Both the position numbers and the translations under genes were made by a program. The notes beneath the pieces were generated by a model. That model saw nothing but the letters and a program-made list of their open reading frames with translations, did not search any database and had not been told where the DNA came from. DNA of 64,000 bases from Lucinisca nassula (lineage: Eukaryota > Mollusca > Bivalvia > Lucinida > Lucinidae): positions 80,641,817-80,705,816 of the forward strand of contig OY757026.1 in NCBI GenBank assembly GCA_963580285.1, given 5' to 3'. Position 1 is the stretch's first letter. Each line of letters starts with the position of its first letter. Shown here one piece after another: positions 54,193 to 64,000 of this stretch.

Positions 54193-54482
54193 TGTCTCGC
54201 CCATAGGGGCTTGGAGAAATAGATGGGTTGCATGATGCATCCACGCAGAGCTGAAACCGACACGCACACGAGTACTGGTAAACTGCTTAGAGGATCGAAG
54301 CCTGCCCAGGCAATGCGGTGCCCAGGCATGCTTATAAACCCTTGTTGTTTCATTGAGCGACAGGGCTTGAGATGTCATGCCATTTCAATGTCGGGTAAAA
54401 GTCCCACAAAAAAATGGAAGCAACGTCTCCAAAATTACCTTTACAATCTTGACGGGGACGTTAAACTTCAAATCAAACAAAC
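54193..54482 (+). mobile_element. SINE A copy
   Basis: GCCCATAGGGGCTTGGAGAA, GGGTTGCATGATGCATCCAC, GACGGGGACGTTAAACTTCA and tail AATCAAACAAACAA. TSD not clear. Confidence 0.82.
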
Positions 54483-54499
54483 AATCCAGGTGTTCTCAT

Positions 54500-54695
54500 G
54501 ACGTGATTAAAGACTTTGAATCGACTGCCTGTTCGAAATTCGCAAAATTGCAGTGTGTTTCCTCTGGCTTTCTTTGCCGGATCGTTGCGGGGTCACTGAT
54601 GAGGCTTTATTAGCCGAAACTACGTAGTATGGTCCATCTTCTTTCTTATGAATGTTTTCATTGCTCTTAAAGGAACTCATTTTTGATTTTTATTG
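54500..54695 (+). mobile_element. Element D copy with hammerhead
   Basis: AGACTTTGAATCGACTGCCT, GTTTCCTCTGGCTTTCTTTG, the hammerhead, ATCTTCTTTCTTATGAATGT, ending GAACTCATTTTTGATTTTTATT. It is ~90% similar to the insertion at 49,281 in the opposite orientation. Confidence 0.85.
54590..54635 (+). ncRNA. Hammerhead ribozyme, core intact (element D copy 2)
   Basis: GGGUCA / CUGAUGA (54,596-54,602) / GGCU-UUAUU-AGCC / GAA / ACUA-CG-UAGU / A / UGGUCC. Stems II and III are perfect. Stem I is six pairs with two G-U wobbles. Compared with 49,343 the only differences are two changes in the 3' stem I strand. Confidence 0.9.
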
Positions 54696-54900
54696 TAATG
54701 GTAACGGTAATTACTCGGGGTTTCCCATCCAATTATCAAATAATAACAATCCTTTCAATAGGCACGCGTCAGCGATTTACTCAAGACAATCCAATTAAAA
54801 GATTATTTAATATCATTTGCAGTTACATGAGAATACGTAACAGTCCAATGAATATGAAAATCTCCAGTTTTGAAAAGGCAAACACTGAGACAAGTATGTA

Positions 54901-56466
54901 TACTACTCAAAGTTTGATAGGGATCACTTTTTTAATGCAAAATATTTTTTGGATATATTAATTAGCTGAATCCAAATTTGATACATACTGATAGAAAACA
55001 TATCCTTCACAAAGACTAGTGATTAATTTTGTCAACTGGCATTGCATTCAAGCGTTACAACAACAACCGTCTTGGCACCCACACGAAGGGATTTGGACAA
55101 TTGATTTTTCACAAATTTCCAAATTTGTTTAGACAAACGTGCATAATAACGTGTATGGCGTTCACGGGCATCAATTACAGCACGACATCGCATGCGCATG
55201 CTCGTAATCAGAGTCTATATCCGGTTTTGTGGAATCAGCCTTCATTCAGCAACCAGTGCATCTTTGAGCTCCTGTAAAGTCCTCGGCTGGACAGGTCGGG
55301 CTGAAATAGCACGCTGTAGCAAGTCCCACGCATTCTCAATCGGATTTAAGTCCGGTGATCAGGCAGACCAGTCCATAGGAACGATTGCCTCACTTTCCAG
55401 ATAGGCATCAGTGACGTGGGCACGGTGGGGATGGACATTATCGCTCATCAGAATAAAGTCCTGGCAGATAGCATCGGCATATGGTCTCACAAACTGATCA
55501 AGAATCTCATTACAGTACCTCACTGCCATTAACGTTCCATTTTCAACGGCACACAAGTCAGTTTTACCGTTCATGCTTATCCCATCCAAAACCATGGCTG
55601 ATCCCTTTCCATAGCGATCATGCTCTGCCACATTCAAGTCATTGAATCGCGTTTTAGACATTCGCCACACTAATCGACGTTTATCAGTGAAGTCTAGATA
55701 GAATCTGGACTCATCAGTAAACAGTACTTGCGTCTAGTCACAAATCGTCAACCTGACGTGAGTTCTGGCAATGTCTAACAGGTCTTGTGCGTGATGTCTC
55801 GTCAACGGAATACGTACAGCAGGCCTCCTGGCAGTAAGTCCGAACTCGTGGAGCCCGTTTCTGACAGTTTGTGTAGAAATTCGTAGTCCAGTTCCGTTCC
55901 TAAGCTCGTTATGCAGACGCGTAGCATTCAGGAACCCTTGGCGTCGAGACTGAATCAACAGAAAACGGTCCTGACGTTGAGTTGTAGCCCTTTCTCGACC
56001 CCCGCCGTGTCTGTGTGAAGGATTTTCGGGGGTAAGATGCCGACTCCACATTCGGGAAATCACGCTCTCAGACACATTCAGAATCCCAGCAGCACGACGT
56101 TGAGAGACGCCAGATTCCAACATTCCGACCCCACGATTAATTTCTTCGGGGCTCAGACGGTTTCTTAGTTGTCCCCTAGGCATTTTAGAGTTTCACAAAT
56201 CAAATGAAATCCTTTTAACGCTTAGTAAAGGAACGCTGACAAGTTTGATTTTTCTGTTGGAATGCAGATTTACGCAAGATTTTGGGGGTGCATGAATTCA
56301 TTTGCGAGGTGTGAGAAGTGTGCACTTTCATGAGTACTGAATTGCACATGAGTTTCTGCTTAAGATATTTATCAATATACGGAGTACAAATTCTGTCAAG
56401 AAATTATATTTTTTCAGTGCCAAATTTGGTATATAAAAAGTGATCCGTATCAAACTTTGAGTAGTA
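54901..56466 (-). mobile_element. Tc1-type transposon, full length, TA TSD
   Basis: A 1,566-bp element. TACTACTCAAAGTTTGATAG at the left is mirrored by CTATCAAACTTTGAGTAGTA with one change at the right; the TIR extends to about 33 bp. TA flanks both sides (54,899-54,900 and 56,467-56,468). It contains one transposase gene on the minus strand. Confidence 0.95.
55032..56183 (-). pseudogene. Tc1 transposase (DD34E) with four in-frame stops and no frameshift
   Basis: The frame is continuous for 383 codons except for TAG near 55,735, TGA near 55,360, TGA at 55,242 and TAG near 55,219. N-terminal paired-type HTH: SPEEINRGVGMLESGVSQRR and a second HTH in GLRISTQTVRNGLHEFGL. Catalytic residues: LFTDESRFYL (first D), LMSDNVHPHR (second D), SPDLNPIENAWD (E). 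Thirty-four residues separate the second D from E. All four stops are explained by single transitions from Trp (TGG), Arg (CGA) or Gln (CAG) codons expected at those places in the family. It looks recently inactivated. Confidence 0.94.
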
Positions 56467-56564
56467 TATTATTTTAGGTTAACTATCTTTGCCCAAACTA
56501 AAACAATATTTTTGGGGCCAATAATAATAATAATAAAAATAAATAATATTATTATTATTAGGAG

Positions 56565-56628
56565 CCAAATTAGTCAGGGGCCGAGTTAGTCAGGGGCCGA
56601 GTTTGTTAGGGACCGAGATAGACTGCTA
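56565..56628. repeat. AGGGGCCGAGTTNGTC minisatellite block
   Basis: About four units in the same orientation as the right end of the 38,649 element, ending GGGACCGAGATAGAC. An (ATA)n/(TAT)n hairpin tract precedes it at 56,520-56,562. It may be the end of another element of that family. Confidence 0.65.
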
Positions 56629-56639
56629 CACAAACTTCT

Positions 56640-56970
56640 ATTTTAAAGTAGAGGCAGTTCGATGAACGGCCAGACCATGGTAGCGGAAGTGAATATGCGC
56701 ATGTTCATTCACATTGGTTGTGGGATAACTATTGCTTTATTCAACAAGGGTTGTAAAAATCAATTATCCAGATGCAATCTAATATAATCTTATATAAATG
56801 CTCACCTTTTCAGATGGGCTGGTTTATTGGAAGACTGAAGAAGGAGATGTAATCGACATTAAAAAGCGCAATCATCACTCATATAATCACTTTTAATTGT
56901 ACTGTGGTGCAAAGAAATGCACAAAACATACTTATATTGTTTTGCCGTAATACACTCTTGGGAACTACAA
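56640..56970. other. No feature recognised
   Basis: AT-rich single-copy-looking sequence between the minisatellite and SINE F. No gene or repeat similarity seen. Confidence 0.5.
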
Positions 56971-56984
56971 TTCTGGCAGTAGAG

Positions 56985-56986
<2 letters not shown>

Positions 56987-57054
<68 letters not shown>

Positions 57055-57371
57055 TCGGGTTTAACGTCGCTTTCAACAATTTTTCAGTCATATCACGACG
57101 GTGTCTGGTTGCGACAGGGAGCTCAATGCTCACTTTTATAGTGCAGCCTCACTGAAGTATCATGTCCCAGACACATTACATGATACCACACCCAGTCACA
57201 TTATCCTGACACTGGGTCAACCAGTCCTAGCTCTACCCCGTAAATCTGAGTGCCAAGCGAGGAGCAGCTAGTACCATTGTTAACGACTTTGGTATGTCGC
57301 GGCCCGGGATCGAACCCGTGACCTCCCGTTCCCCGGAGCGGACACTCTACAAACTGAGCTATCGGGGCCGG
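56987..57371 (-). mobile_element. SINE F: tRNA-derived SINE with (CA)n tail and 15-bp TSD
   Basis: Minus strand. The head GGCCCCGATAGCTCAGTTTG (box A) and GGGTTCGATCCCGGGCCGCG (box B) is a near-complete tRNA cloverleaf at 57,298-57,370. The body follows, then a conserved 3' core (GACACCGTCGTGATATGACT, TTGAAAGCGACGTTAAACCC) and a ~65-bp (CA)n tail. TCTGGCAGTAGAGCT is duplicated exactly at 56,972-56,986 and 57,372-57,386. The ends are therefore certain. The core resembles conserved SINE domains reported in molluscs. Confidence 0.95.
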
Positions 57372-57386
57372 TCTGGCAGTAGAGCT

Positions 57387-57798
57387 ACCTCTATAGTATT
57401 GTAGCCATACGGCTGAATTTTTCTAGAATAATTCTTTACAGTGAACATGGTTAATGGCATTTTATGTAACATTGACATATTGGAGCCAGTTTTATTAGAT
57501 GTGTCAAATCCATCGATAGTCTTCATCATCATCGCCATTATCATTATTATCATCGTCACTATTAAAACCAACATCTTCATCATCAAGTTTAATAGTAGTA
57601 TTTTTATTGCATACAAACAAAGCAAAGGGGTTGGGTCACGAGTTCTACCAACATCAGTTACGACCCTTCCCCTACAATATCACAACTAAAATTTAAATTC
57701 ACATGACAGTGGCAAACAATGCAACATTCTAAAAAGATGACATGTAACAAACATATACAACAGCTAAATAAATAATAAGAAAAATAGATAACATAAAT

Positions 57799-57801
<3 letters not shown>
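57387..57801. other. No gene recognised
   Basis: AT-rich, with a (CAT/ATT)-rich run near 57,520-57,580. Nothing else supported. Confidence 0.5.

Positions 57802-57885
<84 letters not shown>
57802..57885. repeat. (GT)n microsatellite, probably the LINE 3 tail
   Basis: An uninterrupted GT run of ~84 bp. On the minus strand it follows CCAAATTTATT at the 3' end of LINE 3 as (CA)n, so it may have originated as the retrotransposon tail. Confidence 0.85.
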
Positions 57886-57888
<3 letters not shown>

Positions 57889-59402
57889 AAATTTGGTTTG
57901 CCAGGAGCCTCAGCGTGAAGGTAAAGCTCTAAAGGCATAATTCCTTTTAAAACGATTGTATACGTTAAATTTCAGTTTGGGGAAAGTCGGCAGTGAATCT
58001 TCTGGTTGATTTGATGTAATTCTGAACAGCTATAAAATACAGGTGTTATCATTATTTGACAAGTTCGGATTGCCATAAATAAGTTTGTTAACATTTAATG
58101 GATGGAACCGTCGTGTTGCTTGAAATAGGTCAATGCGCTTTTCTTGGTAAAATGAACATTTAAAGAAGAAGTGCTCGGCGTCCTCAGTTCCTCGATTGCA
58201 GTCACAAATAGGTGTGGGGCAGAGATGATTGTTAAATAAATCATTTTTGAGATTACTGCACTTATTTCGTATTCTGGCATGCATAACGGAATTATATCTA
58301 TCTCCGGTGAGATAGAAAGGCGGTACTACATCATTGGTATTTGGTCGAAGGTGTTTTAGGTGGTTTTTAAATTGTGATAAGCTGCTTGCAGACCGGATGT
58401 TTTCATCTAGGGAATTCCAGAGGGAAACTGAAGATGGGATACAGGATTTTCGCGAAATTTTAGTACGAGTAAAGGGAACAGCTAGGTTGTTTTGATTTCT
58501 TAAAGGATAGTTTGTTGTTTCTCTGACAAAGGACGGTATTAGTTCGGAAATATAATCTGGGGTATGACCATTGACCGCTTTGTACATAAATGACATTTTT
58601 TGTTCCTGTCGTCTCAATCTAAGGGGAACCCAGCCGCACTCATGGTAAAGATTTTCTAAGGAGACTGATCTTGTCAAACCTGTTACTATCCTAGCAGCTT
58701 CATTCTGAAGTTTTTCTAGGGTGTTTGCTTCGAGAACTGTACAGTTGTCCCATACTACAGAGGAGTATTCTAAGATTGGAAGAACATAAGCCATATAGAT
58801 TTGATTAAGAGCTGGCCTATGGAACGAAAATTTTAGTTTTCTCATAATGCCAATAATTTTGGATGCACTAGCAACTGTGTTTTCTATGTGTGTGTGCCAT
58901 TTTCCAGTGTTGTTAAACGTTAAACCAAGGTGTTTGTGATCTGTTACAAAGTTAATTTGTATTCCATCGCAAACAATTTGTGGAAGGTTGTATGTCGTTT
59001 TAAGAGTAAACAGAATAGCTTCAGTTTTTGAGGGATTGAAGTTAATCAGCCACTGTTTGGCCCAGGCAGAGAGACATAATAGATCATGATTTATTATTCC
59101 TTCTAGATCACTGACTGTAGAGGCTGAATAATACAGAGAGCTGTCGTCTGCAAATAATCTAGTCAAACTAAATAAAGAATCTGCTATATCGTTTACGTAA
59201 ATTAGAAAAAGGAGTGGGCCAAGCACTGACCCTTGAGGCACTCCGGCATTGACATTCTTGGCTGAAGACGTGCAAGACCTGATCACCACTCTCTGTGATC
59301 GATTATTAAGATAATCAGAAATCCATTTAAGTAGAAGGCCAGAAATTCCGTGTTGTCTTAGTTTAAACAGTAGGCCTCTGTGCCAAACGCGGTCAAAAGC
59401 TT
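57886..59402 (-). pseudogene. LINE 3: non-LTR reverse transcriptase, 5' truncated but open
   Basis: An open frame from the truncation point near 59,402 to a stop at 58,030: EAFDRVWHRGLLFKL (RT motif A Asp), AGVPQGSVLGPLLFLIYVND (motif B), RLFADDSSLYY (FADD catalytic pair), NPSKTEAILF, then HKHLGLTFNNTGKWHTHIEN (thumb). A C-terminal half follows with SVSLWNSLDENI and a C-x-C...H-x4-C block (CDCNRGTEDAEHFFFKC). No stops or frameshifts in ~455 codons, so this insertion is young, but the endonuclease and RT N-terminus were never copied. F-A-D-D and GVPQGSVLGP fit the Jockey/CR1-related clades; the exact clade is not assigned. Confidence 0.93.
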
Positions 59403-59690
59403 CATCATCACCAACACCACCATCACTATTATCACATCATCAAGCTCTTTCTTCCACCATATTCATGATGTCCTAAACAGACACATCCAACGAAACACAC
59501 CAGATTCTTAAGGCTAAAATAGCACAGAAATTTCTTAATTGACAATTAGGGCATATTTCTTTGGCTCATAATAAAAGTACTTTTGCAAGACCGAAACAAA
59601 TGCAAACATTGGTTTTCATACTTCCAAAAGCTTGTACTTAGCAAATATACAAAGTAAATTTGTGGTAAATAGGTGGCCAACCAGATTTTG
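59403..59690. other. CAT-rich start, otherwise no feature
   Basis: LINE 3 truncation abuts CATCATCACCAACACCACCA, a CAN-rich microsatellite. The rest shows no gene. Confidence 0.5.
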
Positions 59691-59700
59691 TGGGTCTGGA

Positions 59701-59866
59701 GTGAGTGAGTGAGTTTTAGTTTTACGTCCCACCAACAGCTAAGGTCATACGGAGACGGGACCTCGGTTTAAAGACTCATCCGAAAGTCTGGAGAAGCCCG
59801 GGATCGATCCTGCGACCCCTGGTTTACAAGGCGAGTAGCGTAACCACTCGACCACGGAGGCTTCTA
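59701..59866 (-). mobile_element. SINE B, complete copy with 13-bp TSD
   Basis: Inverse of the 20,394 copy with very few differences. TTGTGGGTCTGGA is duplicated at 59,688-59,700 and 59,867-59,879. The tail is (GAGT)n on the given strand. Confidence 0.92.
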
Positions 59867-59999
59867 TTGTGGGTCTGGAAACCCTACTAAAAGGGGAAAA
59901 AAAACACAAACACGAAGCTACGGTAATCAAATAATTTAACCCATTGTATATTGGTGGACCCTTCCATTGCTATATGTTGACCAAGTCCACTTGTCATAT

Positions 60000-60240
60000 T
60001 AGGGGTGGCAGGCCATTTTTATGCCACCCTTCCCCCCACGAATCTTTAATTCGGGGTGGGGGGCATATAGTTTTTGCCCTGTCTGTCTGACTGTTTGTTT
60101 GTTTGTCTGTCTGTCCGTCACAAAAACTTTAACCTTGGCCATAACTTCAAAAGTATATGACCTAGCCTCATGAAACTTCACACATCCCTTATACTTAAAA
60201 ATTGGCTCCCACGGGGGCATTGGTGGCTTACAGTGACAGT
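60000..60240. repeat. MITE-like repeat with GTCTGTCTGTCCGTC tract
   Basis: Begins with GGGGTGGCAGGCCATTTTTA, then a (GTTT)/(GTCTGTCC) tract, AACTTTAACCTTGGCCATAA and CTAGCCTCATGAAACTTCAC. It is similar in plan to 17,455-18,070. Non-coding. Confidence 0.5.
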
Positions 60241-60282
60241 TTTTGTTTCTCTAATATTATTCTATTTTGACGGAAAATTCTG

Positions 60283-60414
60283 TTAGCAAATAGTGCAGGC
60301 CCTGATCAGACGCGCGGGGCCTGTACTGTTTGCCAAGGTAGCCCTTTAGGGGTTTCCCACATGCATGAGTCCCTATGAAAATTTCCGATGACATGTTTTT
60401 TTTTTTTTTTTTTT

Positions 60415-60445
<31 letters not shown>

Positions 60446-60560
60446 GGCGGTGGGGGCAGGATTTAGGTTTATTTTGCCCATTCTATCTTTAGAAGGTATG
60501 TTGTGTGTACACATTAGCATCGCCTTACCGAAGGGATTCTAATTGGAACACACTATACAC
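60283..60560. repeat. Short repeats: GCAAATAGTGCAGGCC palindrome, poly-T/poly-G, diverged palindrome
   Basis: 60,283-60,335 matches the palindrome at 36,996. 60,394-60,448 is T(31)G(n), notable as adjacent homopolymers. 60,505-60,560 is a diverged copy of the 53,493 palindrome. Confidence 0.65.
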
Positions 60561-60589
60561 ATATTCTAAGCCTGCCTGGAAAAGTGGTA

Positions 60590-60740
60590 CGTGTCGGGTC
60601 CCTCTTTAAATCCTAGCGGTATCTTTGGGCAGTAGGGCTTGAGGGGTTGGGTAAAAGTCCCACAAAATCGGAAGCAACTTCTCAAGAATGACTAATATAG
60701 TGTTGACGGGGACGTAAACCCTCAGCACAAACAAACAGGC
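60590..60740 (+). mobile_element. Partial SINE A
   Basis: GTTGGGTAAAAGTCCCACAA, GAAGCAACTTCTCAAGAATG, GTGTTGACGGGGACGTAAAC and a CACAAACAAACA tail. The 5' half is missing. Confidence 0.75.
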
Positions 60741-60954
60741 ATTCTGTCTTTTATAGAACATGGAAAAGATATCACTAATTCTAATACACTTGCGTATGTA
60801 ACGCAACGTTTGATTGGATAACTTGAGCCCCGCCAAGCGAATTTGTGTCTTCGAGCATGCCGTCATGAAAAATTTTAACTGCGCCTGCCCAGCCATTCAG
60901 AGGGGCCAGGGATATGGCTTTCTGTCTGAAGGTTCCTCTTGATTCACTGCTTGT

Positions 60955-61030
60955 ATGAGCAAGCAGCGAAGGTTCTGGCGAGACTGCGCGGATGCGCAGG
61001 CTCGCCTGAACCTTCGCTGCTCGCATAGGC
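60955..61030. repeat. Nested hairpin with CTGCGCGGATGCGCAG loop
   Basis: CAGCGAAGGTTCTGGCGAG (60,964-60,982) pairs with CTCGCCTGAACCTTCGCTG (61,001-61,019). The loop itself forms CTGCGC/GCGCAG. GCGCGGATGCGCAG also occurs in the 53,745 repeats. Confidence 0.75.
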
Positions 61031-61109
61031 GATAAGTACCAAAAGCGCTTGACGGGGCCCACTTCATATATCCTGTGAAATACAGTCGGAAACCAGACGT
61101 CATCATGTA

Positions 61110-62430
61110 ACGTCGCTTATAATTGGTTAGTATTTGGTTTTACGCTGGTCACTGCGCTTGCCTTTTATAGGCGTGTTGGTGAACTTCATGCAATGCCTAA
61201 ATTTTACGAAAACATACCTCATCGCCCTAAAGGATAAGATGGGTCTCAAGTCAACGATAAAAGTTACCATTCATTTTCTATGGGTCGTACGTTCAGAAAT
61301 GGGTAGCGTCATGTATAAAATGGGGAGATAACTCTGATACTAGAAACTGGTATAATCTGCAAAGAGAGTCGTAAATTGGCTGATGAAGTTTTACCGTTAC
61401 CCGCTAATAGTTTTTAGTTTATATTCATAAATGTATATATATTTCAAATGTTTTGACTGTCTTCTTTATGAAAATTCTGTTGTATATGACCGGATGTACA
61501 GCTAAACGAAGTGTTTGCCCTTGCCCTTAGGTTGGAGTTTCGCTATAAGAAGTGCTTAAGCTTAACTTAATATAAGCCTGGAAAACATTTTTAAAAACAT
61601 TTTTTTAACTTACTGCAAAACAACAACAACAAAAAAAAAAAAAAAAAAAAAACATTCACTGAATTTGGAACACAATCATTAGGAATCAATTCGTATACAA
61701 AGATTTACCCTAACATGTATTTTGCAATAATGTCATTTGTGTGCCGCGTTAGTATTTTTTTTTTTTTATTTTACTGGATATTTATTGTTGTGTCTGTTTT
61801 CGCGCCTTGAAGCTTATTTCTATCTCTGCTGTTTTATGCTGTATAAGTTTACAAGTATGATGGTCTGAAGCCTCTGCAATGGATGAAGTATGAAAATACT
61901 GTTTTATATTTGTAATTAAAACAGAGTAAATAGAACAGTTAGAATAGGATTCGGACATTATAATTAATGCGTAACTATACCAAATTTAGTGACACAGAGG
62001 CCTTTCTGATGTAAATGTAAGAATAAAGGGATATAAGAATAAAGGGATAAACAAAAATAAAATAAACGTACTTTATACAACTAAACTTTTGGAACTAGAC
62101 ACTATTCCAATCATTATCAGTTACCCCCAATATATATTGCAATGTAACGCACTGACCTGATAAAGATATGCTATCTCAGGATAAGAGAGTTTTGTCACGT
62201 CAACGTGACATTGTACTTTTACGAATGAACCGGTTTACTGGAAAATGACAAAAATGTTATTGTTACTGGGAAAATTGGAAAAAATTACCTGAAAAAAAAA
62301 TATCATAGGAAAATATGGTCAGCTGATACAAAATATATCGACCGCTAGAAGGCTCGGATGCACTGAGGATCAACAATAACTGATAGTGAATTGTTAATTT
62401 AAGAGTTTTGAAGGGGATAAACTGATAAAT
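61110..62430. other. No gene recognised
   Basis: AT-rich DNA with a poly-A (61,629-61,651), a short T run at 61,755 and, near 61,985-62,012 on the minus strand, a half copy of the hammerhead-like sequence at 17,343 (GAAAGGCCTCTGTGTC side only). Nothing else supported. Confidence 0.55.
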
Positions 62431-62441
62431 AGAATACCAGA

Positions 62442-62571
62442 TTCGTGTCATTTGATATCAAGTTTATCAGGCTCGGCTTCGAGAACGCATGTAGAATCGC
62501 TCGGAAAGCCTCGCAATTCTACAAGCTTTCTCGAAGCCTTGCCTGATAAACTTGATATCAGAAGACACGAA
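62442..62571. repeat. Foldback palindrome, ~60-bp arms
   Basis: TTCGTGTCATTTGATATCAA, GTTTATCAGGCTCGGCTTCG and AGAACGCATGTAGAATCGC are mirrored by GCAATTCTACAAGCTTTCTC, GAAGCCTTGCCTGATAAACT and TGATATCAGAAGACACGAA with a few mismatches. Non-coding; probably a MITE. Confidence 0.85.
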
Positions 62572-62953
62572 CCTAGTCAGATTCTCTATATAACAGCGAC
62601 GATGTTTTTACTGAGTTTTAGCTACTTTGGTAGAGGGTCACCCATGCAAGTGCCCATGTAGTTGGAAAACTTTTTTCTTGCACACCAGACAAGGAAATCA
62701 GTGATTTCACCCTGGGATATAAATTTATATTCTGACCCTGGTGTTCGGACCCAAAATCGAATATAATCGCGTGCTTGATAAATGCACAGGTTGATTACGA
62801 CCTCGTATGCGCCGTCGTTAAGGTTGACGTCATAGCACGTTACGTGACGTTACTTAACATTCCTGCAGTGCCATCGCAATATGGCGGACGTCGGTACTCG
62901 GAGTGACTGCAGCATTAAAAATCCGCGCTACTAAATGAAAGGTATGCAAGAAA

Positions 62954-63100
62954 AAGAATCCTATATGGGTGTGAGGGGCGGATAGAAAAATCCGTCCCTC
63001 GGGATCACTGTCCGGCATCACTCGGCAAGCCTCGTGATGCCGGGCAGTGACCCTCGGGACGGATTTTTCCATCCACCCCTCACACCCATATAGGATTCTT
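62954..63100. repeat. Foldback palindrome, ~68-bp arms
   Basis: AAGAATCCTATATGGGTGTG and AGGGGCGGATAGAAAAATCC to GGCATCAC are mirrored almost perfectly by GTGATGCCGGGCAGTGACCC to CACACCCATATAGGATTCTT. The loop is ~11 bp (TCGGCAAGCCT). Confidence 0.9.
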
Positions 63101-63114
63101 ATAATCTATTTTAG

Positions 63115-64000
63115 CTTTTGCGGCCATCTTGTTCATCTGAGCGGAGCGATTTTAGCAATTATGGTTGGTAGGCATCTTGGCAATGTTCCCGTGAAGTTTG
63201 AATCAAATTTGCACAAGTGTTTGGGAGAAGTTAGCATTTAAAGCAATTTTGCTCATCAAAGCAGAACCGTTTTAGCTATTTGGTAAAGGGTCACCCAACC
63301 AACATTCCTATGACGCTTGAATGAAATTGACCCAAGGGTAAAGGAGTTTTGTTTGAAGACTTTTTTATTTTTATTCTGGCGGACATCCTGTTTATCTGAG
63401 CGGAGCAATTTTAGCTGTTTTGGTAGGGAGCCCGCTAGGCAACTTTCCCGTGAATTTTGTTTGTTTGATTTGAGGTTTAACGTCCCCGTCAACACTGTAA
63501 AGGTCATTTTGGAGACGTTGCTTCCAACTTTGTGGGACTTTTACCCAACATTGAGATGAAATGACATCTCAAGCCCTGTTGCCCAATGAAACCAATAGGG
63601 TTTATTAGCATGGACGGTCCGCCTCGCACCGCGGTTCCTGGACAGGCTTATGCCCTCTAAGTGGTTTACCAGTACTTGTGTGCGGGCCGGATTCAGCTGT
63701 GCGTGGAAGCATCATGCAGCCCATATATTTCTTCAAGCCCCTATGGGCGGGGGCCGACATTCCTGTGAAGTTTGAATTAAATCGGTCCTAGGTTTCAGGA
63801 GATTTATGCACAAAAAGCAAATTGTGGTCATTTTTCTGCTTTTGGAGGTTCACCTCAGCAACATTCCTATTAAGATAGAATTGAAATTGGCCCAGTGGTA
63901 ATGGAAGAACTAGATTGAAAATATTTTTATTTTTAGCTCTGGCAGCCATCTTGTCATCGAAGCATAACACTTTTAGCTATTTTGATAGGGCGCCAATAGG
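63115..64000. repeat. Diverged tandem repeat (GGCGGCCATCTTGTTCATCT type), interrupted by SINE A
   Basis: GCGGCCATCTTGTTCATCTG, GGCGGACATCCTGTTTATCT and GGCAGCCATCTTGTCATCGA mark successive units at ~63,120, 63,379 and 63,943; between them come CATTCCTATGACGCTTGAAT-type segments. No coding. Confidence 0.65.
63457..63758 (-). mobile_element. SINE A copy with imperfect TSD
   Basis: GTTTGTTTGATTTGAGGTTT to GCCCCTATGGGCGGGGGCC. Flanks CTTTCCCGTGAATTT and CATTCCTGTGAAGTTT look like a diverged duplication or the tandem host unit on each side. Confidence 0.85.

Noticed and set aside
57298..57370. Functional tRNA gene
   Set aside because: It is the head of SINE F, with a SINE body, tail and target duplication attached.
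57359..57689. Opposing IIII/MIMIM-rich frames at 57.4-57.7 kb
   Set aside because: Produced by a CAT/ATT-rich low-complexity run.

Overview
This window looks like repeat-dominated, gene-poor DNA from an invertebrate, most likely a bivalve mollusc. I infer this from tRNA-headed SINEs whose 3' ends carry a GACGTTAAAC-type core, a Naiad-type Penelope-like element, short-stem-III hammerhead ribozymes in small retrozyme-like repeats, and an abundance of mariner, Tc1, pogo, CR1-like and other LINE remnants. There is no rRNA, no free-standing tRNA gene, no CRISPR array and no operon. Almost every long open frame is either a decayed transposon gene or an artefact of repeats whose unit length is a multiple of three. 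The only candidate for a cellular gene is a short secreted-protein-like first exon at 42,259.

Layout. 1-12,560: degenerate satellite (Sat1; ~41-bp unit built on a CACAGCTGT core) that has absorbed monomers of a ~250-bp hammerhead-bearing element; the ribozyme-bearing part was then duplicated as a ~4.43-kb block. 12,600-16,540: the same satellite in inverted orientation, with SINE and 'repeat C' insertions. 17,070-22,300: small non-autonomous repeats, including a third hammerhead-like motif at 17,343, AC/TG-rich DNA split by a SINE with clean target-site duplications (TSDs), and ~290-bp tandem repeats. 22,305-33,290: Sat2, a 21-bp minisatellite with kilobase-scale higher-order repeats, interrupted by a mariner and by a SINE that itself hosts a hammerhead-bearing retrozyme dimer. 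33,870-37,900: AT-rich GATATC palindromic arrays. 37,900-42,400: a TIR element with nested SINE and pogo insertions, LINE ends, and the candidate exon. 42,413-46,190: a decayed LINE on the minus strand. 46,211-53,190: a nest in which a CR1-like LINE (degenerate 2A-like motif, two PHD fingers, endonuclease, internally deleted RT) is split by a Naiad-type Penelope-like element (itself carrying a hammerhead element), a large foldback of repeat C, and a SINE. 53,350-56,630: a pogo-like MITE, a second hammerhead element and a complete Tc1 copy with four in-frame stops. 56,970-64,000: a textbook tRNA-SINE, a third LINE, and several long foldback palindromes.

The most interesting material is the set of hammerhead ribozymes. 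Three copies (28,602, 28,863 and the minus-strand copy at 49,343) have the full conserved core and complete stems, and another (54,590) is nearly so. They occur in three settings: a free retrozyme dimer, a solo element inside a Penelope-like ORF, and a satellite in which successive stages of ribozyme decay can be read. The second point of interest is the Naiad-type reverse transcriptase, whose interruptions are mostly in-frame UGA codons. All functional statements rest on reading the sequence and on family knowledge; no search was run.
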